The notes under the pieces were generated by a model. It was given only the letters and a program-made list of their open reading frames with translations. It had not been told where the DNA came from and did no database searches. From an uncultured Sphingomonadaceae bacterium (GTDB lineage: Bacteria > Pseudomonadota > Alphaproteobacteria > Sphingomonadales > Sphingomonadaceae): a stretch of 64,000 bases of DNA. Location: contig CANLCX010000003.1 in the NCBI GenBank assembly GCA_947489315.1, forward strand, positions 248,001 through 312,000, read 5' to 3'. Shown here in pieces: positions 1 through 8,098 of this stretch. Made by a program: the position numbers and the translations under genes. How positions within the stretch are numbered: the stretch's first letter is position 1; every line of letters begins with the position of its first letter.

Positions 1-305
1 ACAATCTTGCGGACGCTGCTCGCTTTGGCGGCGGCGGCAATATTGTGGCCCAGCTGAGTTGCTTTTTCCAGATCAAAAACAAAGGGCAGGTGCATCGCAA
101 TGGCATCCATGCCCTGGGCGGAAGCGATCATCGATTGTTCATCATATAGATCGGCCGATATGGTTTCGACATTGGCAAAAGGCGTGTTGGCCAGCGCTGC
201 CGGATTGCGCAGTGCCGCCACCGGGCGCATGCCAGCATCCAGCAACCGCTGCAGTAATGGGTGGCCTTGGTCGCCGGTAGCACCGATGGTCAGTATTTTG
301 ATGAT
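1..305 (-). CDS. NmrA-like NAD(P)-binding protein, 3' end cut off by window edge
   Basis: About 101 codons of an NmrA/SDR-atypical Rossmann protein read leftwards off the window. The N-terminus shows the nucleotide-binding motif IGATGDQG after a short beta strand (IKIL), followed by an LRNP segment typical of NmrA-like NAD(P)-sensing or quinone-reductase proteins. It lies 44 bp downstream of the flavoprotein gene at 350-1957 and is probably the last visible gene of that operon. A good Shine-Dalgarno sequence (AGAGGA, about 310-317) precedes the frame, but no ATG, GTG or TTG occurs in frame between the upstream in-frame stop and the conserved Rossmann start. The first codons are ATC ATC AAA ATA CTG, so the true start is uncertain; I placed it at the first ATC after the ribosome binding site. 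Confidence 0.7.
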   Translation of the reverse strand, partial: MIKILTIGATGDQGHPLLQRLLDAGMRPVAALRNPAALANTPFANVETISADLYDEQSMIASAQGMDAIAMHLPFVFDLEKATQLGHNIAAAAKASSVRKI

Positions 306-349
306 CTTATCCTCTTTATTCTTCGCGATAATTGGTTTCAGCTGTTAAT

Positions 350-1957
350 TCACCGGGCTGCTGCGCGTCCGGCTATATATCCAAAGGTCAAAGCCGGGCC
401 GAGTGTCCCGCCAGCGCCCGCATAGACGCCACCGGTCGGGCAGCTGATGACATTACCAGCGGCGAACAGGCCGGGAATGGGCTCTCCGTCCAGGTCCAGC
501 ACTTGCGCCGATCCATCTGTTTTGGCACCGCCATTTGTACCGAGCGTACCCATTTTAATTTCTACTGCGTAGAAGGGGCCGTTGGTGATTGGACCCAAAG
601 TCGCCGAAGCGCCATCCCGCGAGCGATCGCCGTAAAAGCGATCATAAGCGCTCTCGCCGCGGGCAAAATCTGGGTCGTGGCCTTTGATCGCATGGGCGTT
701 GAAATGGTTGACCGTCTCAGCGAGCTGTAATCCGTCAATGCCTATCGCTTCACCAAGGCTTTCCAAATCATCCGCGCTGTTTATCCATTCGGGCACCGGT
801 GTACCGGGCATGACCGAGGCCAGTGGATAGCGTGACAGATATTGAGAATCGAAAATCAGATAGGCTGGCAAATTGGGGTGAGAGTAAGTGGCAGGATCAA
901 ATTGGTGAAACGCGCCTGCAAGGGCGGAATAATTATTGGCTTCGTTGCAAAAACGTTTGCCCGCTCCGTTGACCATGATCGTATGCGGCAGGGTTCGTTC
1001 GATCAGCACCGGCATGGAGCGCTGTTCTCCGCCTTCCCATTTTACCTCCGGTATGGATAGAGTCGGCACCCACCAGGCGCTGGTCATGTTGCCGAGGCTA
1101 GCCCCAGCGGCCATCGCCATTTTCAGCCCATCGCCCTGATTGCCCGGCGGAGACGCAGGCGCATCCAGCGGTCCGCGCAGAAATGCTTGTTTAAGCTCCT
1201 CGTTCCATTCAAAGCCACCGGTAGCCAAGATCACGCCCTGTTTCGCATGGATGGTCAATTCTTCGCCATCTTGATGCACGGTTGCGCCCGTAACCCGGCC
1301 CTGTTCGATGATCAGACGGTAGCCGCCAACATTCAGCAAGGGTTCGATATCCCGGTCGAGGCAAGCTTTTAGCAATCGTCCGATCAACGCTTGTCCCCAG
1401 CCGCGTAAATCGCCCGCTTCCCGGCGGGCCATCTCCGCCGGATCAACCTGTCCGGTTCCGCCACCCAGTGGCGTTTCCCGCAATAGCATGCGCGGAGCGG
1501 GGCCGTGCTCAAAAATCTTGCCCGCCCAATCACCAAGCGAGGTAAAGTCGAACAAGTCATTATCGAGCGCGCGGCCGCCATCTGGCTTGGCTCCGGGCCG
1601 ATCGAGATAATAATCAGGATAACCCTCGAGCAAGCTCAGTCGGGCAGCATCGAGATCTTCCAGAAAAGCGAGGGCCTGCGGGCCCTCTTCGACAAAGGCG
1701 GAGAGGGTAACATCGTCAATATCACCCTGATCGAGCGAACGGAAATAGGCCAGCGCATCTTCCCGGCTGTCTTCCAAGCCATGGACCTGCATCTGCCGAT
1801 TGCCTGGTATCCAGACGATTCCGCCAGATATCGATGCAGTGCCGCCTAGTTTGGGTTGCTTTTCGATGACTGTGACGCTGGAACCTGCCTCATGCGCGGC
1901 CAGAGCTGCACTCAGCCCTGCTGCACCTGCTCCTATGATAAGAACATCTGTATTCAT
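350..1957 (-). CDS. FAD-dependent oxidoreductase, 3-ketosteroid dehydrogenase/fumarate reductase type
   Basis: A 535-residue flavoprotein of the FAD_binding_2 family. The FAD site GAGAAG is at residues 9-14, the usual IEKQPKLGGTAS follow-on is near residue 35, and the C-terminal FAD motif GAGGTLGPALTFGYIAGR closely resembles 3-ketosteroid delta-1-dehydrogenases and related enoate reductases. It should catalyse a C=C desaturation or reduction next to a carbonyl; the substrate is unknown. I chose the ATG at 1957 (MNTDVLI) over the GTG three codons upstream because GGGGAG lies at a workable distance. It follows the CoA-transferase gene by 85 bp on the same strand and probably belongs to the 8012-to-350 operon. 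Confidence 0.88.
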   Translation of the reverse strand: MNTDVLIIGAGAAGLSAALAAHEAGSSVTVIEKQPKLGGTASISGGIVWIPGNRQMQVHGLEDSREDALAYFRSLDQGDIDDVTLSAFVEEGPQALAFLEDLDAARLSLLEGYPDYYLDRPGAKPDGGRALDNDLFDFTSLGDWAGKIFEHGPAPRMLLRETPLGGGTGQVDPAEMARREAGDLRGWGQALIGRLLKACLDRDIEPLLNVGGYRLIIEQGRVTGATVHQDGEELTIHAKQGVILATGGFEWNEELKQAFLRGPLDAPASPPGNQGDGLKMAMAAGASLGNMTSAWWVPTLSIPEVKWEGGEQRSMPVLIERTLPHTIMVNGAGKRFCNEANNYSALAGAFHQFDPATYSHPNLPAYLIFDSQYLSRYPLASVMPGTPVPEWINSADDLESLGEAIGIDGLQLAETVNHFNAHAIKGHDPDFARGESAYDRFYGDRSRDGASATLGPITNGPFYAVEIKMGTLGTNGGAKTDGSAQVLDLDGEPIPGLFAAGNVISCPTGGVYAGAGGTLGPALTFGYIAGRAAAR

Positions 1958-2042
1958 CGCCACCACACTCCCCTATTATCGGCAACGATAAGGGAGATTA
2001 CCTCAGCTGGGCCACTGTTATTTTTGACCTTGTAAGTCTAGT

Positions 2043-3218
2043 CTAGCCAACGGTTCCAGTATCCCGCAGCGCGCAAATCTGTTCGGCATCAAGACCCAGT
2101 TCAGCCAATATGCTATCGCTATGTTCGCCGATATTCGACAATTTGGCGGGCGCCGATGGCCGTGATCCATTCATTTCGATGGGGAGACCGGGTAGTTTTG
2201 TTTGCTCGCCATTGGCCAGTGTTACCGGCTCTAGACCGCCACTGGCGTTGAGGTGCGGGTCATCGAACATATCTTCGGGCCGCGCGATGGGCGCGAAAGG
2301 AAGCCCTGTGCCTTCCAGTTTGGCGATTAATTCGTCTCGCCCATATCCAGCGATTAATTCACGGATTTGCGGCATGATCCGGTCGCGCGCGGCGACGCGG
2401 TTGTTATTCTCGCGGATGCTTTCATCGGCCCATAGGTCGTCCAGCGCGAACAGCTTGCAGAATTTCTCCCACAGGGCATCGGTGACGACGCCGATGAATA
2501 TGGGCTCGTCCTTGGTCTGGAACACATCATAAATTGCCCAGGCGGAAATGCGTGCGGGCATCGGATCAGCGGCTTTGCCGGTGACCGCCATTTGCGCCAT
2601 ATGTTGACCGATCAGATAAACGGTTGTTTCAAATAGGGAGCTTTGAACCTTTTGACCTTTGCCTGTCCGGTGACGTTCCTCGACCGCGGCGAGAATAGCG
2701 ATGACGCCGAACATCCCGCCGGTTACGTCGATGACGCTGGAGCCGGCTCGCAATGGTTGACCGGGAGGCCCTGTCATATAGGCTAGCCCACCCATCATTT
2801 GCGCAACTTCATCCAGGGCAGTGCGGTTTTCATAGGGGCCGGGGAGGAAACCTTTTTCGGAGGCGTAGATCAGGCGCTCGTTGGTCTTGGATAGGGCTTC
2901 GTAGCCAAGCCCCAGTCGGTCCATCGCTCCAGGGCGATAATTTTCGACCAAAATATCTGTGTCGGCCACCAGTTGCTGAGCGATTTTCAGACCTTCGGGG
3001 TCTTTCAGGTTTAGCGAGATGCTCTGCTTATGGCGGTTATACATTGGGAAATAGCCGGAACCCGAACCAACTAGATTGCGGGTGCGATCGCCGCCAATCG
3101 GCTCGACCCGGATGACCTCGGCGCCGAGCGAGGCGAGGATGGCTCCGACCGCCGGTCCCATGACCATATGGGTGAATTCAATGACTTTCAGGCCCGCTAG
3201 CGGCGTTGGGGCGCTCAT
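2043..3218 (-). CDS. CaiB/BaiF (family III) CoA-transferase
   Basis: A 391-residue family III acyl-CoA transferase. The N-terminus (LAGLKVIEFTHMVMGP) and the GAEVIRVEP segment near residue 35 are characteristic, and the catalytic Asp is visible in VIDVTGG near residue 165. The family moves CoA from a donor thioester to a carboxylic acid. Its ATG overlaps the stop of the upstream HMG-CoA lyase-type gene (ATGA), which implies translational coupling. I infer that it activates or recycles the acid handled by the LeuCD-like hydratase and the lyase of this operon. Two further paralogues occur at 29858 and 31059. Confidence 0.92.
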   Translation of the reverse strand: MSAPTPLAGLKVIEFTHMVMGPAVGAILASLGAEVIRVEPIGGDRTRNLVGSGSGYFPMYNRHKQSISLNLKDPEGLKIAQQLVADTDILVENYRPGAMDRLGLGYEALSKTNERLIYASEKGFLPGPYENRTALDEVAQMMGGLAYMTGPPGQPLRAGSSVIDVTGGMFGVIAILAAVEERHRTGKGQKVQSSLFETTVYLIGQHMAQMAVTGKAADPMPARISAWAIYDVFQTKDEPIFIGVVTDALWEKFCKLFALDDLWADESIRENNNRVAARDRIMPQIRELIAGYGRDELIAKLEGTGLPFAPIARPEDMFDDPHLNASGGLEPVTLANGEQTKLPGLPIEMNGSRPSAPAKLSNIGEHSDSILAELGLDAEQICALRDTGTVG

Positions 3219-4147
3219 GCTGCGGCCCTCTCAAACCCTAACGGCAGGCCCGCATCAGGTGTGAAGCCATAAAGCGGCTCTCCGGGCAAGGCTTCTGCAA
3301 TAATCTCTCTCACTTTCAGCAGCTTATCGAGATTAATGCCGGTGTTAATGCCCATGGCTTCGAGCATGAAAACCAGATCCTCTGTCACGATATTGCCTGA
3401 CGCGCCCGGCGCAAAGGGACAACCGCCGAGGCCGCCAAGCGACGCGTCAAAGGTGGTTATGCCTTCTTCCAAACCCGCCATGACATTGGCGAGACCAAGT
3501 CCGCGAGTATTGTGGAGATGCAACGTGTTGAGCTTGTCATTACCAATGGCGCCTTTGATTTGACGCACCATGCGCGTGACCTGCGCGGGATTGGCATAGC
3601 CGGTGGTGTCCGATAGGCCGACTTCGGCAACGCCTGCTTCGATAGCGGCTTCTGCAAGGCGGGCGACCTGATCTTCGCTCACCGGGCCCTCGATGGTGCA
3701 ACCAAAGGCAGTTGATAGGCCGACCTCAAAATGCGGGCGCTGTCCTTCTGGCTGGGCTGCGACGAGTTCTGCGATGGCGCTAATCTCTGCAAGCATCGCC
3801 GGATGATCTTTGCGGACATTGTTGATGCTGTGGGTTTCGGACATGGAAAAGGGGATCGACATTTTGTCGACGCTAGCGGCAATGGCCCGCTCCGCGCCCT
3901 TCAGATTGGGGATTAGCGCCACAACGTCCAGATTGGGAAGCGTCTTGGCGTAAGCGACGATTTCGGCCGTATCCGCCATTTGCGGGAGCAGCGACGGCGG
4001 CACAAAGCTACCCACTTCGATCTCTTTAACGCCCGCGTCCGCTTCCGCCTTGATCCAAGCCTTTTTTGCGTCGGTGGGCATGACGGCATCGACGCTTTGC
4101 AGGCCGTCGCGCGGTCCCACTTCGCTGATCGTTACGGATGAGGTCAT
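3215..4147 (-). CDS. Hydroxymethylglutaryl-CoA lyase family protein
   Basis: A 310-residue DRE-TIM lyase. The opening motif EVGPRDGLQ (about residues 9-17) and the cysteine loop GLGGCPFAPGASGN near residue 235 are the HMG-CoA lyase signatures, and the metal-ligand segment LHLHNTRG is present. Family members cleave a 3-hydroxy-3-methyl acyl-CoA to an acyl-CoA plus a keto acid. The start at 4147 was chosen because its ATG overlaps the LeuD stop as ATGA and the conserved domain begins at once; the 18 extra codons upstream lie inside leuD. It may act on HMG-CoA (leucine or terpenoid catabolism) or on a citramalyl-CoA-like homologue. Confidence 0.92.
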   Translation of the reverse strand: MTSSVTISEVGPRDGLQSVDAVMPTDAKKAWIKAEADAGVKEIEVGSFVPPSLLPQMADTAEIVAYAKTLPNLDVVALIPNLKGAERAIAASVDKMSIPFSMSETHSINNVRKDHPAMLAEISAIAELVAAQPEGQRPHFEVGLSTAFGCTIEGPVSEDQVARLAEAAIEAGVAEVGLSDTTGYANPAQVTRMVRQIKGAIGNDKLNTLHLHNTRGLGLANVMAGLEEGITTFDASLGGLGGCPFAPGASGNIVTEDLVFMLEAMGINTGINLDKLLKVREIIAEALPGEPLYGFTPDAGLPLGFERAAA

Positions 4148-4761
4148 TGGTTGGCTCCTAGATATATCCATGGTCGCTGTGCGCGGTCGGCCTCTTGCCA
4201 TGTGGCAATGTCTGTGGCCATTTTCAAACTCAGATCGATCGCGTCCAGTCCTTCCAGCAACATCGCTTTGGCTTCGTCATCGATTGGGAAGGACCAGCTC
4301 TGGCCAGCGTCGATGCTAATTTTTTGTGCGCCTAAGTCGATGGTAACGGGGCCTTTCGCCTCTGCCATGACAGCAATGGCATCGGGATCGATCACGGCTG
4401 GCAATATACCGTTACGCATACAATTTCCGGCAAATATCGGCGCGAAACTCGGTGCTATCACGGCGCGAAAACCATATTCCACCAACGCCCAGACGGCATG
4501 TTCGCGGCTCGACCCACAGCCGAAATTGGCACCACCCAAAATGATCTGGCTCTCGGCATATTGCGGGTCATTGAGCACAAAATTGGGATCGGCGTCGCGG
4601 CCGCCAATGTCCGTATAGCGCCATCCCGCAAACAGGCCATCGGCCAAGCCGGTCTTTCCTGTGCTTTTCATCTCGCGTGACGGGATGATCTGGTCCGTAT
4701 CGATATTGTCGCGGATTAGCGGCATAGGCAGGGAGGTCAGGGTGGTGAACGGTTCAGCCAT
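4144..4761 (-). CDS. leuD: 3-isopropylmalate dehydratase-type small subunit
   Basis: A 205-residue swivelling subunit of the aconitase superfamily. It carries the DTDQIIPSR motif at the N-terminus and NFGCGSSREHAVWAL in the middle, both standard for LeuD. It would pair with the large subunit directly upstream: the stop of that gene and this ATG overlap as TGATG. Since leuA and leuB are absent and the neighbours are a CoA-transferase and a C-C lyase, it may serve a catabolic (de)hydration such as a citraconate, citramalate or dimethylmalate-type step instead of leucine synthesis. That role is inference. Confidence 0.88.
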   Translation of the reverse strand: MAEPFTTLTSLPMPLIRDNIDTDQIIPSREMKSTGKTGLADGLFAGWRYTDIGGRDADPNFVLNDPQYAESQIILGGANFGCGSSREHAVWALVEYGFRAVIAPSFAPIFAGNCMRNGILPAVIDPDAIAVMAEAKGPVTIDLGAQKISIDAGQSWSFPIDDEAKAMLLEGLDAIDLSLKMATDIATWQEADRAQRPWIYLGANQ

Positions 4762-6161
4762 CACAATAATTCCCGAACATCGGCAATGGCCCCGGCCAGC
4801 GCGCTGGCAACGACGGTTTCCGGACTGGCAATATGGGTTTTTACACCCGGTCCCTGACGGCTTTCAAAATTGCGGTTGGTCGTGGATATTACGCGCGCAC
4901 CCGCGTCAAAACTTTCGCCGCCCGCATAGAAGCACATGGAGCAACCGCTTTCCCGCCATTCAAACCCGGCTTTGCGGAAAATCGTATCTATCCCTTCTGC
5001 TTCGGCTTCCCGTTTCACTCGGGACGAGCCGGGTACGCAAATGGCTTTGACATGGCTGGCAATTTTCTGACCTTTGAGTAGGGCGCTAGCCCGGCGCAGG
5101 TCGGACAGACGGCTGTTGGTGCAACTGCCGATAAACGCCGCATCAATTGGTGTTCCGGCGAGTTTTTGGCCCTTATCTAATGCCATATATTCAAGCGAGC
5201 GTTCGCCCGCATCTTCCGGGACTGCGCTGCATATGCTGCCACTATCTTGGGGGCTGGTACCCCAACTGACCATTGGCGTGATGGCGCTGGCATCAATCTC
5301 TATACTCGTGTCAAAAACAGCGCCGTCATCGCTGACCAGCTCTTTCCAACTCTCAGCGGCAGCATCCCAATCCGTTCCTTTGGGGGCATAGCGCCGACCG
5401 TTCAGATATTCGAAAGTCTTGGCATCAGGAGCAATAAAGCCGGACATGGCAGAAAATTCCGTTGCCATGTTACAGAGCGTCATCCGCCCTTCCATATCCA
5501 GTGCGCTGACTGCTTCGCCTGCAAACTCAACCGCATGACCTTTGCCGCCCGCTGCGCCATGTTGGGCGATCAGCGTCATGATCATATCCTTTGGCGTGGT
5601 GCCTTTTGCCAGCGTCCCGGAAAAGGAGACCCGCATCGATTTGGGTTTGTTCAGCCGCAATGTTCCGGTTGCCATTGCATGCTCGGCTTCCGATGAACCA
5701 ATGCCCCACGCCAGAGCCCCAAAAGCACCCTGGGTACAGGTATGGCTATCGGGCGCTACCAATGTGCATCCCGGCAACACAATGCCGAGCTCCGGCGAGA
5801 TCACATGGACAATCCCTTGATCGGGATCGTTAACATCAAACAACGTAATACCGGCCGCTTTGGCCGCAGCGCGTGTTTCTGTAATGAATGCCTGTCCGCC
5901 AGGCATCAGCGTCTTGTCTGTCCGCCCCGGGCGGGTATCGACAATATGATCTGTCACCGCAAAGACCCGCGCGGGGTCGGCAACCGGTCGGCCTGCCTCC
6001 GCTAGGGAGTTAAGCGCCGATGCCCCCGTTCGTTCGTGCAGAAATACACGATCAATGGCCACCAATGCGCCACCGCCCGGTAAGGCGGTGACAACATGGC
6101 TATTCCATAACTTGTCAAAGAGACTGGAAGGTTCAGGCAGAAACAGTCCCCATTTCTGCAT
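4761..6161 (-). CDS. leuC: 3-isopropylmalate dehydratase-type large subunit
   Basis: A 466-residue LeuC-type subunit, normal length for the family. The [4Fe-4S] cysteines are visible in IGSCTNSR (near residue 350) and in GCSMCFYAGGE (about residues 410-420). Typical LeuC reads GCSMCLAMN, so the segment after the second cysteine is atypical and may mark a different substrate. The ATG at 6161 lies inside the 3' end of the upstream gene (about 29 bp overlap); the conserved LFDKLWNSHVV begins about 15 residues later. It should form a heterodimer with the LeuD-type subunit encoded next. Confidence 0.88.
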   Translation of the reverse strand: MQKWGLFLPEPSSLFDKLWNSHVVTALPGGGALVAIDRVFLHERTGASALNSLAEAGRPVADPARVFAVTDHIVDTRPGRTDKTLMPGGQAFITETRAAAKAAGITLFDVNDPDQGIVHVISPELGIVLPGCTLVAPDSHTCTQGAFGALAWGIGSSEAEHAMATGTLRLNKPKSMRVSFSGTLAKGTTPKDMIMTLIAQHGAAGGKGHAVEFAGEAVSALDMEGRMTLCNMATEFSAMSGFIAPDAKTFEYLNGRRYAPKGTDWDAAAESWKELVSDDGAVFDTSIEIDASAITPMVSWGTSPQDSGSICSAVPEDAGERSLEYMALDKGQKLAGTPIDAAFIGSCTNSRLSDLRRASALLKGQKIASHVKAICVPGSSRVKREAEAEGIDTIFRKAGFEWRESGCSMCFYAGGESFDAGARVISTTNRNFESRQGPGVKTHIASPETVVASALAGAIADVRELL

Positions 6162-6633
6162 CAATGCTACGCCAGTCCTTGGTCACAAAAGTCTCCTGTA
6201 TCGCGGTCCGTGTTTCCAGCATTCCGTTTCTGATCCAGTGCCATGTCCGGCACCTATTCTGACCGTCATCGGAAATCTGGATCTGCTCATAAAGATAAAG
6301 CGATGGATCACCTTGCCGCTGCCAATACAACATCATGGTGCGGTTATATTCGTCTAGCGGAACTTCCGCAGCCCAACCTTTTATCAGTTCATTGTCCCAC
6401 CATATGCGCTTGTCATGATAAGCGGCAGGAAATTCGCGAATTTCCGTTTTCCCGTCTGCCCAAGTATAATGGTTGGTCTGATGGTAGGGGATATCCCCTT
6501 CATCGGGGAGGCGGCACAGCAGGCGTGAGGCATGTTCGTCGATCTTCTCATTCTGTGCATTGAAATAGGTGTAGGTGCCGTCCCAAACGCCTTCGTGGCG
6601 GCCCAAAAGCGGCATGTCTTCTCTGATTCCCAT
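6133..6633 (-). CDS. Small beta-barrel-like protein, paralogue of the gene at 24792
   Basis: A 166-residue protein that I can place only tentatively with DUF3598-like or other calycin-type proteins. Visible conserved blocks are GVWDGTYTY near residue 16, IDEH near residue 31, WWDNE near residue 77 and RTWHW near residue 130. The same blocks (GVWTGIYR, VDEH, WWDNE, RTWHW) occur in the same order in the protein at 24792-25259, so the two are paralogues. There is no signal peptide, so it should be cytosolic. Its ATG overlaps the hydrolase stop (TAATG). A ligand-binding or isomerase-like role is possible but unproven. Confidence 0.75.
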   Translation of the reverse strand: MGIREDMPLLGRHEGVWDGTYTYFNAQNEKIDEHASRLLCRLPDEGDIPYHQTNHYTWADGKTEIREFPAAYHDKRIWWDNELIKGWAAEVPLDEYNRTMMLYWQRQGDPSLYLYEQIQISDDGQNRCRTWHWIRNGMLETRTAIQETFVTKDWRSIDAEMGTVSA

Positions 6634-8012
6634 TAGTTGTCCTTTCCTCTGGATTGTAGGGCGATATGATATTCTTTGGCCGCTGACGCGTTGATCAGAG
6701 CGAGATGCTCGGCAGCAAGTTGTTCGGGCTTGAGCTGTTCTTCGTCAAAAGCCACGGCATGGGCTGCATCAACATTATACCAAGGCGCAAACATATGGCG
6801 GGCACGAACGATCTGCCACGCGATGTTGAGATAATTACCAAAACGGTCAGGTGATAAATCCGGATAGAGTTGATCCGGCGCTCCATCGGGCAGAGCAGGA
6901 TAGACTGTCGCACTGGTATCGAGTGCATCTGCAACCGCAGTGATAACATTGTCCCATGCAGTCCAAGCGACGGGCGCTTCACCGATCCAATTGTCGGACA
7001 AACCATGGCCGGGCATATCAATGGCAATCTGACTGGCAGGTTGATCATTTGCTGCTGCATAGGCCGGCGCATGCAGAACAAGCTGATCAGCATCGCGCGC
7101 TCCGCGCCAGTGGATCAGGCCATTAAATATATCGGTTTGTATCGCAATAAAGCCTTCGTCGCTGGCTTCAGGCAACCCATTGACCATAGCTGTTTCGGTG
7201 GCCAATAAATGGTTCAAGCTGACCGCTTGATGATCCGCTGGTGTGGCTACTTTTTGGGCTGACCAAGTTGGCGGCATCTCGCCCAGCCGGTCAATATGCT
7301 CTTGCAGCGGATCACCATCATAGGCGCTGATCAGGCAAGGTGGGACATTAGAATCCACCGCTGGAATATCCCGCGGCGCGCGCAACACGGCGCCATAGCC
7401 AGCCTGATAGGCATTGCCTGCATCAAGCATTTCGCGAACAATTGCATCGACCCGCTCCGGATCATCATTAGCGACCGAAAGCCGATGCGCATCATCGGTC
7501 GCAAACCAGGGGAAGAACCAGCTTTGTTCGAGAATCCGGTTCCATAGCCATGTCAGATGCTCACCATATCCGGAGGGATAAAATTCAGGAAGATAGCGGT
7601 CGCTGAACAATGCCATTTCTTCCGGCGTCCAGATCGCATAGCCGCCGACCGCCAACGTGGTGATTCGAGTCGGATGGCGTTTGACGGCAGTCACGAGGAT
7701 AATCCCACCGGAATGGAATCCATAAGCAGCGCATTTTTCGATCCCCAGCGCGTCGAGAAACGCAATCGTCGCATCGGCAAATTCGGCTATTTCGGGATGG
7801 CCGGAAAGCGGATCAGATTGTCCAAAACCCGGCGTATCGGGCGCGATACAGGTAAAATGGGAAGCCCATTTTACCATCAGCGCTTCATATTCCTTTGAAC
7901 TGCGCGGGCTTTGGTGCACCATCAGCAACGGCGGGCCATTGCCCGCCATGCGATAATGGACACGGCGTGTGTTGCCGTCTTTCTCGACGTCTATAAAATG
8001 GCGTGTAATCAT
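6633..8012 (-). CDS. Alpha/beta hydrolase with a degenerate second hydrolase-like half
   Basis: A 459-residue protein, far longer than a usual alpha/beta hydrolase (about 270-300). Residues 1 to about 270 form a hydrolase with LLMVHQSPRSS, the turn DTPGFGQSD and a nucleophile elbow GFHSGG, in which Ser is preceded by Phe-His and not by the usual Gly-x. Residues of about 300-459 look like a second, decayed copy: IDMPGHGLSD matches DTPGFGQSD, and AWQIVRARHMFAPWY matches the region with LWNRILEQSWFFPWF, but I see no second nucleophile elbow. It is the first gene of the leftward operon; a palindromic operator (8024-8035) ends 12 bp before its ATG. Confidence 0.82.
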   Translation of the reverse strand: MITRHFIDVEKDGNTRRVHYRMAGNGPPLLMVHQSPRSSKEYEALMVKWASHFTCIAPDTPGFGQSDPLSGHPEIAEFADATIAFLDALGIEKCAAYGFHSGGIILVTAVKRHPTRITTLAVGGYAIWTPEEMALFSDRYLPEFYPSGYGEHLTWLWNRILEQSWFFPWFATDDAHRLSVANDDPERVDAIVREMLDAGNAYQAGYGAVLRAPRDIPAVDSNVPPCLISAYDGDPLQEHIDRLGEMPPTWSAQKVATPADHQAVSLNHLLATETAMVNGLPEASDEGFIAIQTDIFNGLIHWRGARDADQLVLHAPAYAAANDQPASQIAIDMPGHGLSDNWIGEAPVAWTAWDNVITAVADALDTSATVYPALPDGAPDQLYPDLSPDRFGNYLNIAWQIVRARHMFAPWYNVDAAHAVAFDEEQLKPEQLAAEHLALINASAAKEYHIALQSRGKDN

Positions 8013-8023
8013 AATCTCTATAT

Positions 8024-8035
8024 TTGTCCGGACAA
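8024..8035. promoter_or_regulatory. Operator-like palindrome TTGTCCGGACAA (site 1)
   Basis: A perfect 12-bp palindrome, extended to 16 bp by flanking AT pairs (8022-8037). It lies between the divergent genes starting at 8012 (minus) and 8099 (plus). On the plus side TATATT, a good -10 candidate, abuts its left edge. It matches the sequence found upstream of eight other operator positions in the window and is proposed as a binding site of the GntR/HutC-type regulator encoded at 32156-32935. Confidence 0.75.
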
Positions 8036-8037
8036 AT

Positions 8038-8049
8038 TTGTCTCGACAA
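8038..8049. promoter_or_regulatory. Operator-like palindrome TTGTCTCGACAA (site 2, tandem)
   Basis: This keeps both outer half-sites TTGTC and GACAA, with two central differences from site 1. Its centre is 14 bp from that of site 1, so the two would lie nearly on the same DNA face with slight offset and could support cooperative binding over the divergent promoter region. Confidence 0.6.
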
Positions 8050-8098
8050 GTCTTTTCTGTTGTTTATTACATTTTTATCGATTCCGGAGAGAATATTT

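Noticed and set aside
4144-6161. LeuC/LeuD as part of a leucine biosynthesis operon
   Set aside because: No leuA or leuB is nearby, and the genes are translationally coupled to a lyase and a CoA-transferase, so a catabolic role is preferred; the family call is kept.
8024-8098. A longer isochorismatase-type protein starting at TTG 8024
   Set aside because: It would begin within the operator palindrome, lacks a ribosome binding site and adds non-conserved residues; ATG 8099 has GGAGA at proper spacing.
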